NCBI GenBank assembly: GCA_035630195.1 | Contig: DASQLD010000340.1 | Span: 1-10,663 of the forward strand | Length of the DNA stretch: 10,663 nucleotides | Source: DASQDN01 sp035630195 | GTDB lineage: Bacteria; Acidobacteriota; Terriglobia; Bryobacterales; Bryobacteraceae | Direction of reading: 5' to 3' | Part shown: positions 1 to 7,581 of the stretch, piece by piece | Position numbering within the stretch: the first letter of the stretch is position 1 | Layout: each line of letters begins with the position of its first letter | Translations under genes and position numbers: made by a program | The notes under the pieces: model-generated | Told to the model about the DNA's origin: nothing | The model's database searches: none | Seen by the model: only the letters and a program-made list of their open reading frames with translations

Positions 1-742
1 ATGCCAGACCGCTATGGACATTCGATGCGAGCGCGGTGTCTTTCCTGAGGAAATTTGGGTCATCGTCGATGGTCGCAAGCCACACCGGGCCGCCTTTGGC
101 CCACGCTCGTCCCGGCAGACCCTCTCCTCGGTGAAACGCCCGAACTCTGCTGTCTGTTTCGAAATGTTCTGCCCGCATCGTTGAAGCGTGCCATGCGGCC
201 ATCCAGCGAAGTCCATCGTTACCCAGCATCCACAAATTGCCAGCCGCAAAATCTAAATGTTGGCCGACTGCGGAGAGAATAGCGGTCAGCGCATCATGCT
301 CATTCTCGGCAGTGCTTATGATGTCTGCAACAGCGTACTGTGCTGCCAGACGCGCATTGCTCCAATGACGCTCTGTCAGATCACGGACGAAGCCCGCAAA
401 GAACACGCGATCGCCGTCCCGCGCCTCTGCGAAGGCGATCTCCAGCGGTATTCGTTGTCCGGATCGATGAAGGCCTGGCAACTCGATACTACGCCACGTA
501 AGCCGCCGAACTCCGCTCTCGAGATATGTTGAGATCCCCGCTCTATGGCGTGCCCGCAACTCCTCCGGCATTAGGACTGTCAACGACTGACCAATCAACT
601 CCTCAGGCGTATATCCAAACAACGTTGCTGCCGCTGAATTGACGAATAGAAGCGAGCTGTCGCTATCGATGATGACGATGCCCTCGCAGGACGTCTCTGC
701 AATCAACGCGAATATGTCCGGAGGCGCCCTCATTGGCATCAT
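1..742 (-). CDS. PAS-GAF sensor protein, partial (3' end outside window)
   Basis: Seen: the reverse complement is open from a stop at 776-778 to the left edge, giving about 247 residues with no stop. Residues ~10-130 read as a PAS domain: a GIVIID strand, then FVNSAAATLFGY, then a TPEELIG helix and LMPEE. It ends in the usual PAS exit FAGFVRDLTERH. Residues ~140-247 read as the start of a GAF domain, with FHRGEGLPGRAW, GPVWL and DDDPNFLRK. Possible ATG starts are at 742, 739 and 733; none has a clear Shine-Dalgarno, so the start is uncertain. Known: PAS-GAF modules sense small ligands, redox or light and drive an attached output such as a histidine kinase, GGDEF domain or LuxR-type regulator. 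The output domain lies outside the window, so its class cannot be named. No signal peptide or membrane segment is seen, so it is probably cytosolic. It is divergent from the SDR gene. Confidence 0.88.
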   Translation of the reverse strand, partial: MMPMRAPPDIFALIAETSCEGIVIIDSDSSLLFVNSAAATLFGYTPEELIGQSLTVLMPEELRARHRAGISTYLESGVRRLTWRSIELPGLHRSGQRIPLEIAFAEARDGDRVFFAGFVRDLTERHWSNARLAAQYAVADIISTAENEHDALTAILSAVGQHLDFAAGNLWMLGNDGLRWMAAWHASTMRAEHFETDSRVRAFHRGEGLPGRAWAKGGPVWLATIDDDPNFLRKDTALASNVHSGLA

Positions 743-789
743 CAACGATTGTAGGCGGACACCCTGATCAATTAACTAATCTAGTCAAT
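743..789. promoter_or_regulatory. divergent intergenic region with AT-rich imperfect palindrome
   Basis: This 47-bp gap separates the minus-strand PAS-GAF gene from the plus-strand SDR gene, so it should hold part of both promoters. Seen: an imperfect palindrome at 765-787 centred on 775/776, with a perfect ATTA-AC-TAAT core (771-780) and outer TGA/TCA ends. On the minus strand a weak promoter can be drawn: TTGATT (793-798), a 16-nt spacer and GTTAAT (771-776), which match the consensus at 4 of 6 positions each. I see no convincing plus-strand -10. A shared operator is an inference from the layout only. Confidence 0.3.
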
Positions 790-1560
790 GTGAATCAATT
801 CCCCGACTTTGGTTTAGCGGGCCAGGTAGCTTTAGTAACCGGCGCCGCGCGTGGCCTGGGCCGTGCGATTTCTCTTGCTCTCGCGAATGCTGGGGCCGAC
901 CTAGCGCTAGGTCTGCGCGACCTAAACCACCACGCCGATTTGCCAGATGAGATCAGAGCGCTCGGTCGACGCGTCCTCCCGTTGCAGATGGATATGAGTA
1001 AGCTCCACGAGATCTCTAAAGCTGTCGATGCCGCTGTTGCGCACTTTGGCCGCATCGATATTCTTGTCAATAACGCTGGAATCGCGCCTGAAAATGCCGC
1101 GGAAAGTGTCACGGAGGCTGACTACGACGCAACGGTCTCCATCAATCTGAAGGGCACATTTTTTGCAAGCCAGGCCGTAGGTCGCATCATGATTCGTCAG
1201 CAGCGAGGTCGCATTATTAATATGGGATCGCAGGCCGGTTTCGTGGCCTTGCCCGGCGAGTCCGTATACTGCATGACGAAAGCCGGTATAGCTCATCTCA
1301 CCAAATGCCTTGCGGTCGAGTGGGGGAAGCACAACATCACCGTTAACGCGGTTGCGCCCACGTTCATCGACACGCCTGGCGTGCAGGAGTTTCTCGCGAA
1401 TCCTGCCGCTCGGGCAGACGTCGTCGAACGCATCGCGGCCCTTCATCGCATTGGTCAGCCCATGGAAGTGGCCGGCGCTGTAGTTTTCCTCGCGTCGCCT
1501 GCCGCTTCCTTGATCACCGGACACACCATGCTCATCGACGGTGGTTGGACTGCGCGGTGA
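790..1560 (+). CDS. classical SDR-family oxidoreductase (FabG-like)
   Basis: A 256-residue NAD(P)-dependent short-chain dehydrogenase/reductase, normal length for a classical SDR. Seen, numbered from GTG 790: the cofactor motif TGAARGLG at 17-24, NNAG at 94-97, and the catalytic tetrad Asn119 (SINLKG), Ser147 (INMGS), Tyr160 and Lys164 (YCMTK). The C-terminal strand is MLIDGGW. Start choice: the frame stays open up to a TTG at 733, but that would overlap the divergent PAS-GAF start. GTG 790 places the usual FxLxGQVALVTG opening about ten residues from the N-terminus. No Shine-Dalgarno is seen. Known: the family reduces or oxidises carbonyl/alcohol groups on sugars, acyl chains or steroids. 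The substrate cannot be told from sequence. FabG-like, gluconate 5-dehydrogenase-like and deoxygluconate dehydrogenase-like roles all remain possible. Without a fatty-acid synthesis neighbourhood it is unlikely to be the housekeeping FabG. Probably cytosolic. Confidence 0.93.
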   Translation: MNQFPDFGLAGQVALVTGAARGLGRAISLALANAGADLALGLRDLNHHADLPDEIRALGRRVLPLQMDMSKLHEISKAVDAAVAHFGRIDILVNNAGIAPENAAESVTEADYDATVSINLKGTFFASQAVGRIMIRQQRGRIINMGSQAGFVALPGESVYCMTKAGIAHLTKCLAVEWGKHNITVNAVAPTFIDTPGVQEFLANPAARADVVERIAALHRIGQPMEVAGAVVFLASPAASLITGHTMLIDGGWTAR

Positions 1561-1638
1561 TGGGGCTGATTCTACAATCCATTGATGAATTGCCGCTTGG
1601 GCCTCATCTTCTCGGGCAGGGCAAATCCAAAGAGGCCA

Positions 1639-1681
1639 GGGAACACTGCATTTTCCAAGCGAGACGGGAACAGTGTCTCCC
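1639..1681 (+). terminator. imperfect hairpin after the SDR gene (weak terminator candidate)
   Basis: The 140-bp gap 1561-1700 holds no gene that I can support. It contains an imperfect inverted repeat: GGGAACACTG (1639-1648) against CAGTGTCTCCC (1671-1681), 10 pairs with one bulged base and a 22-nt loop. No T-run follows, so it is not a canonical intrinsic terminator. It ends 19 nt before the GTG of the next gene and could equally be a leader structure of that gene. Confidence 0.25.
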
Positions 1682-1700
1682 GCGTCTTGTACTCTGAATC

Positions 1701-3743
1701 GTGACCGAACGCTCCGACAGATCATTCCTGATCGCGTTCGCAATGATCGGAGCGGCCCTCACGATGGCATCGCAGGTTGCCGGAAAAGCCGCAAGAGATG
1801 CCTTGTTTCTATCGCATTTCGGAGCCCGTCATCTTCCTGCCATCGTCATCGCGGCTGCGATCATCGCGATCGCTCTCGGTCTAATCAACGCCCGCGTGAT
1901 CGGAAGGTTTGCTCCCGGACGCGTAGTCCCGGCCCTGATGATTGGCGGCGGCGCCTTGCAAGCGGTCGAGTGGTTCTTCTATCGGTCTCACCCTGACTCT
2001 ATTGCGATCGCCGTCTACATTCATGTCGTTTCTCTGGGCGCTTTGCTTACGTCCGGTTTCTGGTCTGTCATCAACGAACAGATGGACCCCTATACTGCCA
2101 AATTGAATTTCGGCCGCATCGCCGCCGCGGGCACAGGAGGTGGGGTCGCAGGTGGATTTGCAGCCGAACGGCTCGGGGCCCTGGTGTCTTCCGAAGCGGT
2201 TCTTTTGTTCCTCTGCATCACTCAGCTAGCGTGCGGAGTTCTGCTGGCCGCGCTTCCCCGAACCGATTCGCCCGAGGAAGGCGCCGGCGTCCGCGCCATC
2301 GATGTCTTGCGGCGCTCAGCCTATCTTCGGAACCTCACGTACCTCGTGGTTCTTGGAACGTTCTCGGCGGCGCTGCTTGACTACGTCATGAAGGCAGAAG
2401 CCAAGCACACGATAGGTCCCGGTGAACCGTTGCTGCGTTTCTTCGCAATGTTTCATACCGGAACCGCGCTTCTCTCGTTCTTTGCGCAGACACTGATCAC
2501 CCCGCGATTCCTCAGCCGGTGGGGCTTGGGCGCCAGCGTAGCAACGCTACCGGCGGCAGTCACAGGCGGAGGATTATTCGCTGCCTTGACCGGCGGTCTT
2601 TCTGTGATTGTTTTCGCTCGTGCTCTCGAGGCAGTCGTGCGTGGTTCGATTTTTCGCGCTGGTTACGAACTGTTCTACACACCAATGCTCCCGTCAGAAA
2701 AACGAGCCCTCAAAACCGTCAATGACGTTGCGGTCGATCGTCTTGGCGATGGTTTAGGCGGCGGCTTCTCGCAGATGGTAATTACTTCTCTGCCATTGCT
2801 TGCCAACTCGGTTCTTTTAGCCAGCGCCGCCGTGGCATCCGGAGCAAGTTGGTTTGTCGCTCGCCGTCTCAACCATGCCTACATCAAATCGCTGGAGCAG
2901 GGCCTGCTGCATCGCGCCGCTGACCTTGATCTCATTGATGACGATGACGCTCCTGAGTCCGCCGTGCCTCCGGGCCCGAAGACCTCTGAGACGCAGCCAA
3001 TGCAGCTTCAGACGCCTGTCCCCCTGGCGCCGCCGATATGGCTCTCGTACTCCGATCGACAACAATGGACGGAACTTCTATCCGGCGATCGGCCGCGCAT
3101 TGTGAAAGCTCTCGCGCAGGAGCACGGACTGCACCGCGCGCTCATACCTCACGTGGTCTCGTTGTTGGCTCGTCGCAGCTTGACCGCTGCGGCGCAGCGA
3201 GCGCTCGAATCGGTAGCGGAAATGAATGTCGGACAACTCTCAGACTTTCTCCTCGATCCTGCTACGCCCACTGCAATTCGATGCAAGCTTCCGCACATCA
3301 TCGCAAGCGCAGGTGGAGAACGCGCCGCCGATGCGCTCCTTCGCGGACTCAACGACAGAAGCTTTGAAGTCCGCTTCGAGTGCGGTCGCGCTCTGCAGTC
3401 ATTGAAACAGACGACTGGTAAAGGAGCTGCCCCGGAGCGTATTTATGAAATCATTCGTCGGGAGTTGGTCGTCTCCCCAGATCTCGAATATGTATTCGCC
3501 TTGATCGGGTCGGTGTTATCACCCGAGCCCGTACGGTTCGCCTACGAGGCGCTCGGAACCGATGACGATCAACTCCGCGGGCTGGCCTTCGAATATCTCG
3601 AAAGCGCCCTACCGCCCGACATCAGCAAGCTCCTGCTCGCCGCTGTCAAAAAGCACATTCGGGAGTCCGACGATCGCCGTTCGAACGAAGAGATTCGAGA
3701 GGATTTACTCTCGGTCGTGCGGGAAAAGAAGGACGCGAAGTAA
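1701..3743 (+). CDS. Npt/TLC-like nucleotide carrier with C-terminal HEAT-like domain
   Basis: A 680-residue inner-membrane protein. Residues ~8-390 hold about 11-12 hydrophobic segments. They carry motifs I associate with ATP/ADP-carrier-like (TLC/Npt, MFS-related) proteins: GKAARDALFLSHFGA (28-42), FGRIAAAGTGGGVAGG (137-152), DYVMKAEA (227-234) and KRALKTVNDVAVDRLGDGLG (334-353). Residues ~405-445 are an acidic then Pro-rich linker (DDDD, then PP/PLAPP). Residues ~450-675 are soluble and alternate amphipathic helices, as in HEAT-like repeats (for example ADALLRGLNDRSFEVRFECGRAL at 543-565, given here only in outline). Start: an in-frame TGA at 1695-1697 makes GTG 1701 the first possible start; no Shine-Dalgarno. 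Known: Npt carriers of intracellular parasites exchange nucleotides. In free-living bacteria homologues are widespread and their substrate is mostly unknown, so nucleotide transport here is inference. The tail may bind a partner or regulate the carrier. Confidence 0.85.
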   Translation: MTERSDRSFLIAFAMIGAALTMASQVAGKAARDALFLSHFGARHLPAIVIAAAIIAIALGLINARVIGRFAPGRVVPALMIGGGALQAVEWFFYRSHPDSIAIAVYIHVVSLGALLTSGFWSVINEQMDPYTAKLNFGRIAAAGTGGGVAGGFAAERLGALVSSEAVLLFLCITQLACGVLLAALPRTDSPEEGAGVRAIDVLRRSAYLRNLTYLVVLGTFSAALLDYVMKAEAKHTIGPGEPLLRFFAMFHTGTALLSFFAQTLITPRFLSRWGLGASVATLPAAVTGGGLFAALTGGLSVIVFARALEAVVRGSIFRAGYELFYTPMLPSEKRALKTVNDVAVDRLGDGLGGGFSQMVITSLPLLANSVLLASAAVASGASWFVARRLNHAYIKSLEQGLLHRAADLDLIDDDDAPESAVPPGPKTSETQPMQLQTPVPLAPPIWLSYSDRQQWTELLSGDRPRIVKALAQEHGLHRALIPHVVSLLARRSLTAAAQRALESVAEMNVGQLSDFLLDPATPTAIRCKLPHIIASAGGERAADALLRGLNDRSFEVRFECGRALQSLKQTTGKGAAPERIYEIIRRELVVSPDLEYVFALIGSVLSPEPVRFAYEALGTDDDQLRGLAFEYLESALPPDISKLLLAAVKKHIRESDDRRSNEEIREDLLSVVREKKDAK

Positions 3744-3806
3744 ATTGCCACTTCTGGTCGCGTCCACTTAACTGAACCATAAACTCGACGCTGCGCCGTG
3801 ACCAAC

Positions 3807-3822
3807 CGGGAGCGGTTTCCCG
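3807..3822. terminator. short hairpin between convergent genes
   Basis: The carrier gene and the DUF1501 gene converge across an 83-bp gap (3744-3826). It holds a short hairpin, CGGGA (3807-3811) and TCCCG (3818-3822) around a 6-nt loop, four bases beyond the DUF1501 stop. A 5-bp stem without a T-run is weak, so a bidirectional terminator role is only suggested by position. Confidence 0.25.
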
Positions 3823-3826
3823 CGTT

Positions 3827-5233
3827 CTATCCAAGCAGAAACTTGGTAAACTCACCCTCGCCGTGAACGTCCGTCAACCTCTGGTCCCGACCTTGATAGA
3901 AATACGTCAAACGCGTGTGGTCAACACCCAGCAGTCGAAGGATCGTCGCATTGATATCGTGCGCTGTGATGGGACGCTCAACGGGTCGTAAGCCGAACTC
4001 GTCGGTAGACCCTAAAACCCGTCCACCCTTAATCCCCGCGCCTGCCATCCACATGCTAAATGCATAGGGATGATGATCGCGCCCGTTCTTGCCCTCTGCC
4101 AGGGGCGTGCGGCCGAATTCGCTTGCCCAGACAACCAGCGTGTCATCCAACATGCCTCGGCCCTTCAAGTCAGCCAGCAACGCTCCGATCGGCTTGTCGG
4201 TCTTGGCAGCCATCTTCTTATGAGAACCAATCAAATCGTTATGCGCGCCATCCCAGTCGTCACCTAGATGGGATCCCGCGTATAGCTGGATCAGACGGAC
4301 TCCTCTCTCCGCCAGCCTGCGCGCCAGAAGGCACTTGCGGCCGAAATCATCCGTCGGAGTTTCCCCAATACCATACATCTTCTTCGTCGCTTCCGATTCC
4401 GCGTCGATATTGGCAGCCTCCGGAGCCGCCGACTGCATTCGGTAAGCGAGTTCATACGATGCCAGCCTCGCCTCAAGGTCCGAATCGTATGGGCGGTTCG
4501 CCAGATGACGCTTATCCATCTGCTGAATAAAATCGAGGGTGGTCCGCTGAGTCTGATCGCCGATACCCGCCGGCGCAGCCAGATCGAGAACAGGATATTT
4601 CCCTGAACGGAACACCGTGCCCTGATAAACCGCCGGCAGATAACCTGCCCCATAGGCCTGTGGACCGGATTTCATCGCGCCATCCGACATCACGACAAAT
4701 GCCGGAAGATCCTGATTCTCCGTGCCCAAACCGTATACAGTCCACGCCCCCAGGCAGGGTTTCCCGGGGAATTGCGATCCCGTTGTGGACAGATACATCG
4801 CCGGCGCATGGTCGAACGCATCGCCGTGGCAGGAGCGCACAACGACGTAGTCGTCCACGTGCTTGCCCATATGGGGGAACAGATCGGAAACTTCTGTTCC
4901 CGACTGCCCTCGTGGCGCGAAATCGAATGCGCCGCCGCGGACCAGCGCCTTACTGAAATCGATCCGGCTCGTCTTCAAACCCTTCACGAAATCTGTCGGC
5001 AGGGTCTGGCCCGACAGCCGCGCCAGTTCTGGCTTCGGATCCCAGGTGTCGACATGACTGACGCCGCCGTGCATGAAGAGATAGATCACCCGCTTGGCGC
5101 GAGGCGGCGCATGAGGAGCCTTCCGAGCAAGAGGATGCGTCGTTTCCGCAGCCGAGAGTAAAGAACACGCGGCCGCAGCGCCAAAACCCATTCCGGCGCG
5201 CTGAAGGAAATCGCGTCTGGTTTTAATCGACAT
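3827..5233 (-). CDS. DUF1501 family protein, Tat-exported
   Basis: A 468-residue protein of the DUF1501 family (alkaline phosphatase/sulfatase-like fold). Seen: a twin-arginine signal TRRDFLQRAGMG (5-16) followed by an Ala-rich hydrophobic stretch to about residue 30, so export folded through Tat is expected. The core opens with FMHGGVSHVDTWDPKP (53-68), whose His and Asp residues are likely metal ligands. Later come VVWASEFGRTP (367-377), GRDHHP (384-389) and TAHDINATIL (423-432), all typical of the family. The length is normal. Its ATG lies 11 nt inside the end of the upstream cytochrome/DUF1549 gene, with no Shine-Dalgarno, so translation is probably coupled. Known: DUF1501 genes are repeatedly paired with DUF1549/DUF1553 genes in Planctomycetes, Verrucomicrobia and Solibacteres, with no settled reaction. 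A hydrolase role in the periplasm is inference. Missing the typical sulfatase CxPxR motif, it is not a classical sulfatase. Confidence 0.93.
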   Translation of the reverse strand: MSIKTRRDFLQRAGMGFGAAAACSLLSAAETTHPLARKAPHAPPRAKRVIYLFMHGGVSHVDTWDPKPELARLSGQTLPTDFVKGLKTSRIDFSKALVRGGAFDFAPRGQSGTEVSDLFPHMGKHVDDYVVVRSCHGDAFDHAPAMYLSTTGSQFPGKPCLGAWTVYGLGTENQDLPAFVVMSDGAMKSGPQAYGAGYLPAVYQGTVFRSGKYPVLDLAAPAGIGDQTQRTTLDFIQQMDKRHLANRPYDSDLEARLASYELAYRMQSAAPEAANIDAESEATKKMYGIGETPTDDFGRKCLLARRLAERGVRLIQLYAGSHLGDDWDGAHNDLIGSHKKMAAKTDKPIGALLADLKGRGMLDDTLVVWASEFGRTPLAEGKNGRDHHPYAFSMWMAGAGIKGGRVLGSTDEFGLRPVERPITAHDINATILRLLGVDHTRLTYFYQGRDQRLTDVHGEGEFTKFLLG

Positions 5234-7550
5234 ACAGAAACTCGTTCAAATTCAGAAGGCCACGCAACAATTCTGTGGATCCCTTGTCCCCTTGCTTGGC
5301 GAGGAACGCCGAAGCCATCTGCCGTTCGCTGTCATCTGGATCGCGACCCAACACACCCCGCCACGCTGCCCAGATCAGAGCTTCCGAAGTCGTGTTCTCG
5401 GTCGCCAGTTTCGACGCGAACTCGCTCGCGCGCTGCATCGTAAACGACCCGTTCAGAAGACTCAACGACTGCGGGGCCGTCGTACTCGATTCACGCCGTG
5501 GGCAGGTCAACATCGATTCCGGCGTATCGAATACTTCCATCAGCGGCAGACGGAAAGTTCGCTTCTGGATCATGTAGATACTCCGCCGAACGTGCTGTGT
5601 TGTGTCCGCCGTCACAATCCACGCATTCTCCGGTCGGCCGATCAGCCCATAGAGTTCTTCTTTGCTCAGCGCCGGCGCCACGGGAGGTCCGCCCGCTTTC
5701 AAATTGAGCGCGCCCGTCACTTGTAGCACGGCATCCCGCACCTCGTCCGACTGCAGCCTCCGCCGCGTGAAGTGCGAAAGCAGGAGGTTCTGCGGATCCT
5801 TCTGTGCCACGATTTCCGTAGCTGCTGCGCTCTGCCGGTACGTCGCCGACGTCACCATCAGTCGATGCATCTGCTTAATCGACCATCCGCGCTCTTTGAA
5901 TTCCGACGCCAGCCAGTCGAGTAGTTCGAGATGACTCGGCGCCTGTCCGCGCGTACCGAAATCGCTCGAAGTCGCAACCAGGCCGCGACCGAAGTGATAC
6001 TGCCAGATCCGATTCACCATCACCCGCGCTGTCAGCGGATTCTCCGGATCGCTAATCCAATTCGCAAGCGCCGTTCTTCGTCCCGTAGTCAATCCAAGCG
6101 GTATCGGTCCGGTCGTCTCCCGCTTATCCGCCGGTGGTGGGACCACGCCGCCACCGAGAACGGTAAAGAAGCCCGGCTCCACCAGCTCCTTCGACTTCAA
6201 CCCTTTCGCCGGTATGAAGGTGTGCGGAGACACATTACCGATATCTTCCAATCCACAGGCGAAGGGTTTGGGCCGATAGTCGCTGTACATCGCGATCAGG
6301 TTCTTCCCAATCGCGTTGAGAGGCTTGCTTGCGTCCATGCACGCCTCTACTTCTTCCTTTTTCACCTTCGCCCGGCAGTCTTCTCGAATCGCCCGGATCT
6401 GCTCGCCGATCTCGCGCAACTTAATCTCGCGACTATTCGCGGCGACATCATACCCAAGAGACGTCAACCGGTTCAACGCGACCTTCACTTTCACGGCCGG
6501 CGCGAAAATCGCCTGAATTCGGTAATAATCCTTCTGCGGGATAGGATCAAACTTGTGATCGTGGCACCGCGCGCATCCGGCCGTCAGACCGAGAAACACC
6601 GCCGACGTTGTGTCGACGTAATCCGTAAGGGTTTCCTCGCGATTGATGTCGGACTGGTCCGGATACAGATCGCGATTCGGCCCGACGCAATACAGCCCCG
6701 TGCCCGTGCGCGCCACTGGATCCTCCGGGAAGAGTTCATCCGCCGCAATCTGCTCTCGGATAAATCGATCGTACGGCGTATCTTTATTAAACGAGTCGAT
6801 CACGTAATCTCGATAGCGCCATGCATCGGCGATATAGGAATCTAATTCGAACCCTGCGGTGTCCGAATAACGAGTCAGATCCAGCCAGTGCCGCCCCCAC
6901 TTCTCGCCATAACGAGGCGATGCAAGCAACGCGTCGACAACCTTCGTATAGGCGTCCGGCGATTTGTCCTCTTCAAACGCTTTGATCTCCGCATACGTCG
7001 GCGGCAGCCCGGTCAAATCGAAATACACACGGCGAAGCAAAGTGCGCCTGTCTGCTTCAGGAGCCTGCCGCATTCCGTTCTGCTTCAACTTCGCAAGAAT
7101 GAAGGCATCGATCGGATGACTCGCGCCCGTCGGAGGAGTGGGCTTGCGTATTTTTTGGAAGGACCACCAGTTCGATGCCACTTCCGTCTTGGCAACAGTG
7201 GTTGGCCATTTGGCGCCGTCGTTAATCCAAGCGCGAAGCGTATCGACATCGGCTGCAGGTAACGCCTTCGTCGGCGGCATCACGATGGGGCCTTTCCGCT
7301 GAACAGCGTGCATCAACTTGCTTTTTTCCGTGTCGCCCGGAACGATCACCTTCAATGCCGCTTCCCGACTCGTAAGGTTCAGTCCGCCCATAGTCACAGC
7401 CTGGGAATGACATTGATGACAGTTGTCGCGCAGAATCGAAAAGGCGCGCTCTGGAGAAATTACCTCGGCCGCATAGCTGACCGTCATCGAGACCAGCAGC
7501 CAATACGCCAAAGTGCGGAAAATAAACATGCAAACAGGGCTCGCCTTCAT
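5223..7550 (-). CDS. Planctomycete-type cytochrome c, DUF1549/DUF1553 protein
   Basis: A 775-residue exported protein. Seen: an N-terminal hydrophobic signal (about 8-28, ending SYAAE). A cytochrome-c-like domain (~30-118) has heme motif CHQCH (44-48) and a possible axial Met in IVMPP (91). A DUF1549 (PSCyt2-type) region spans ~145-350, with a second CxxCH, GCARCHDHKFDPI (325-337). A DUF1553 (PSD1-type) region spans ~485-750, with LTARVMVNRIWQYHFG (506-521) and TYRQS (570-574). No LamG-type insert is present, so this is a compact family member. The start is uncertain: ATG 7550 sits in the loop of a hairpin, while ATG 7529 gives a shorter, ordinary signal peptide. It overlaps the DUF1501 gene by 11 nt, a common pairing. 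Known: domain function is unestablished, though often linked to polymer degradation in Planctomycetes. Two CxxCH motifs suggest up to two hemes, which is inference. Confidence 0.92.
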   Translation of the reverse strand: MKASPVCMFIFRTLAYWLLVSMTVSYAAEVISPERAFSILRDNCHQCHSQAVTMGGLNLTSREAALKVIVPGDTEKSKLMHAVQRKGPIVMPPTKALPAADVDTLRAWINDGAKWPTTVAKTEVASNWWSFQKIRKPTPPTGASHPIDAFILAKLKQNGMRQAPEADRRTLLRRVYFDLTGLPPTYAEIKAFEEDKSPDAYTKVVDALLASPRYGEKWGRHWLDLTRYSDTAGFELDSYIADAWRYRDYVIDSFNKDTPYDRFIREQIAADELFPEDPVARTGTGLYCVGPNRDLYPDQSDINREETLTDYVDTTSAVFLGLTAGCARCHDHKFDPIPQKDYYRIQAIFAPAVKVKVALNRLTSLGYDVAANSREIKLREIGEQIRAIREDCRAKVKKEEVEACMDASKPLNAIGKNLIAMYSDYRPKPFACGLEDIGNVSPHTFIPAKGLKSKELVEPGFFTVLGGGVVPPPADKRETTGPIPLGLTTGRRTALANWISDPENPLTARVMVNRIWQYHFGRGLVATSSDFGTRGQAPSHLELLDWLASEFKERGWSIKQMHRLMVTSATYRQSAAATEIVAQKDPQNLLLSHFTRRRLQSDEVRDAVLQVTGALNLKAGGPPVAPALSKEELYGLIGRPENAWIVTADTTQHVRRSIYMIQKRTFRLPLMEVFDTPESMLTCPRRESSTTAPQSLSLLNGSFTMQRASEFASKLATENTTSEALIWAAWRGVLGRDPDDSERQMASAFLAKQGDKGSTELLRGLLNLNEFLYVD

Positions 7551-7573
7551 GATAACCGCTTTGGCGAGCCTGG
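7535..7573 (-). terminator. hairpin between slipin and cytochrome genes, start codon in loop
   Basis: On the minus strand the arms GGCTCGCC (7570-7563) and GGCGAGCC (7545-7538) pair perfectly over 8 bp, GC-rich. Three more pairs are possible across a bulge (CAG with CTG). The loop is 17 nt (7546-7562) and contains the ATG at 7550. It lies 9 nt after the slipin stop and is followed by TTTG, so it is a weak intrinsic-terminator candidate for the GntR-slipin operon. It could instead mask or expose the start of the next gene. Confidence 0.45.
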
Positions 7574-7581
7574 TTTAGCGT

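Noticed and set aside
55..532. Two short plus-strand open frames at the left edge
   Set aside because: They are antisense to the PAS-GAF coding sequence, which has clear domain motifs over the whole stretch.
733..789. Longer SDR form starting at TTG 733
   Set aside because: It would add 19 residues with no family similarity and overlap the divergent PAS-GAF start; GTG 790 gives the normal SDR N-terminus.
922..1743. Minus-strand open frame of 273 codons across the SDR gene
   Set aside because: It is antisense to a gene with complete catalytic motifs, has low-complexity Arg/Ser-rich sequence and no recognisable domain.
4060..5161. Several plus-strand open frames opposite the DUF1501 gene
   Set aside because: Antisense shadows rich in Arg, Pro and Ser without any motif.
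5931..6845. Plus-strand open frame of 304 codons inside the cytochrome/DUF1549 gene
   Set aside because: Very Arg-rich, no domain, and lies antisense to well-conserved DUF1549/DUF1553 motifs; typical of a GC-rich shadow frame.
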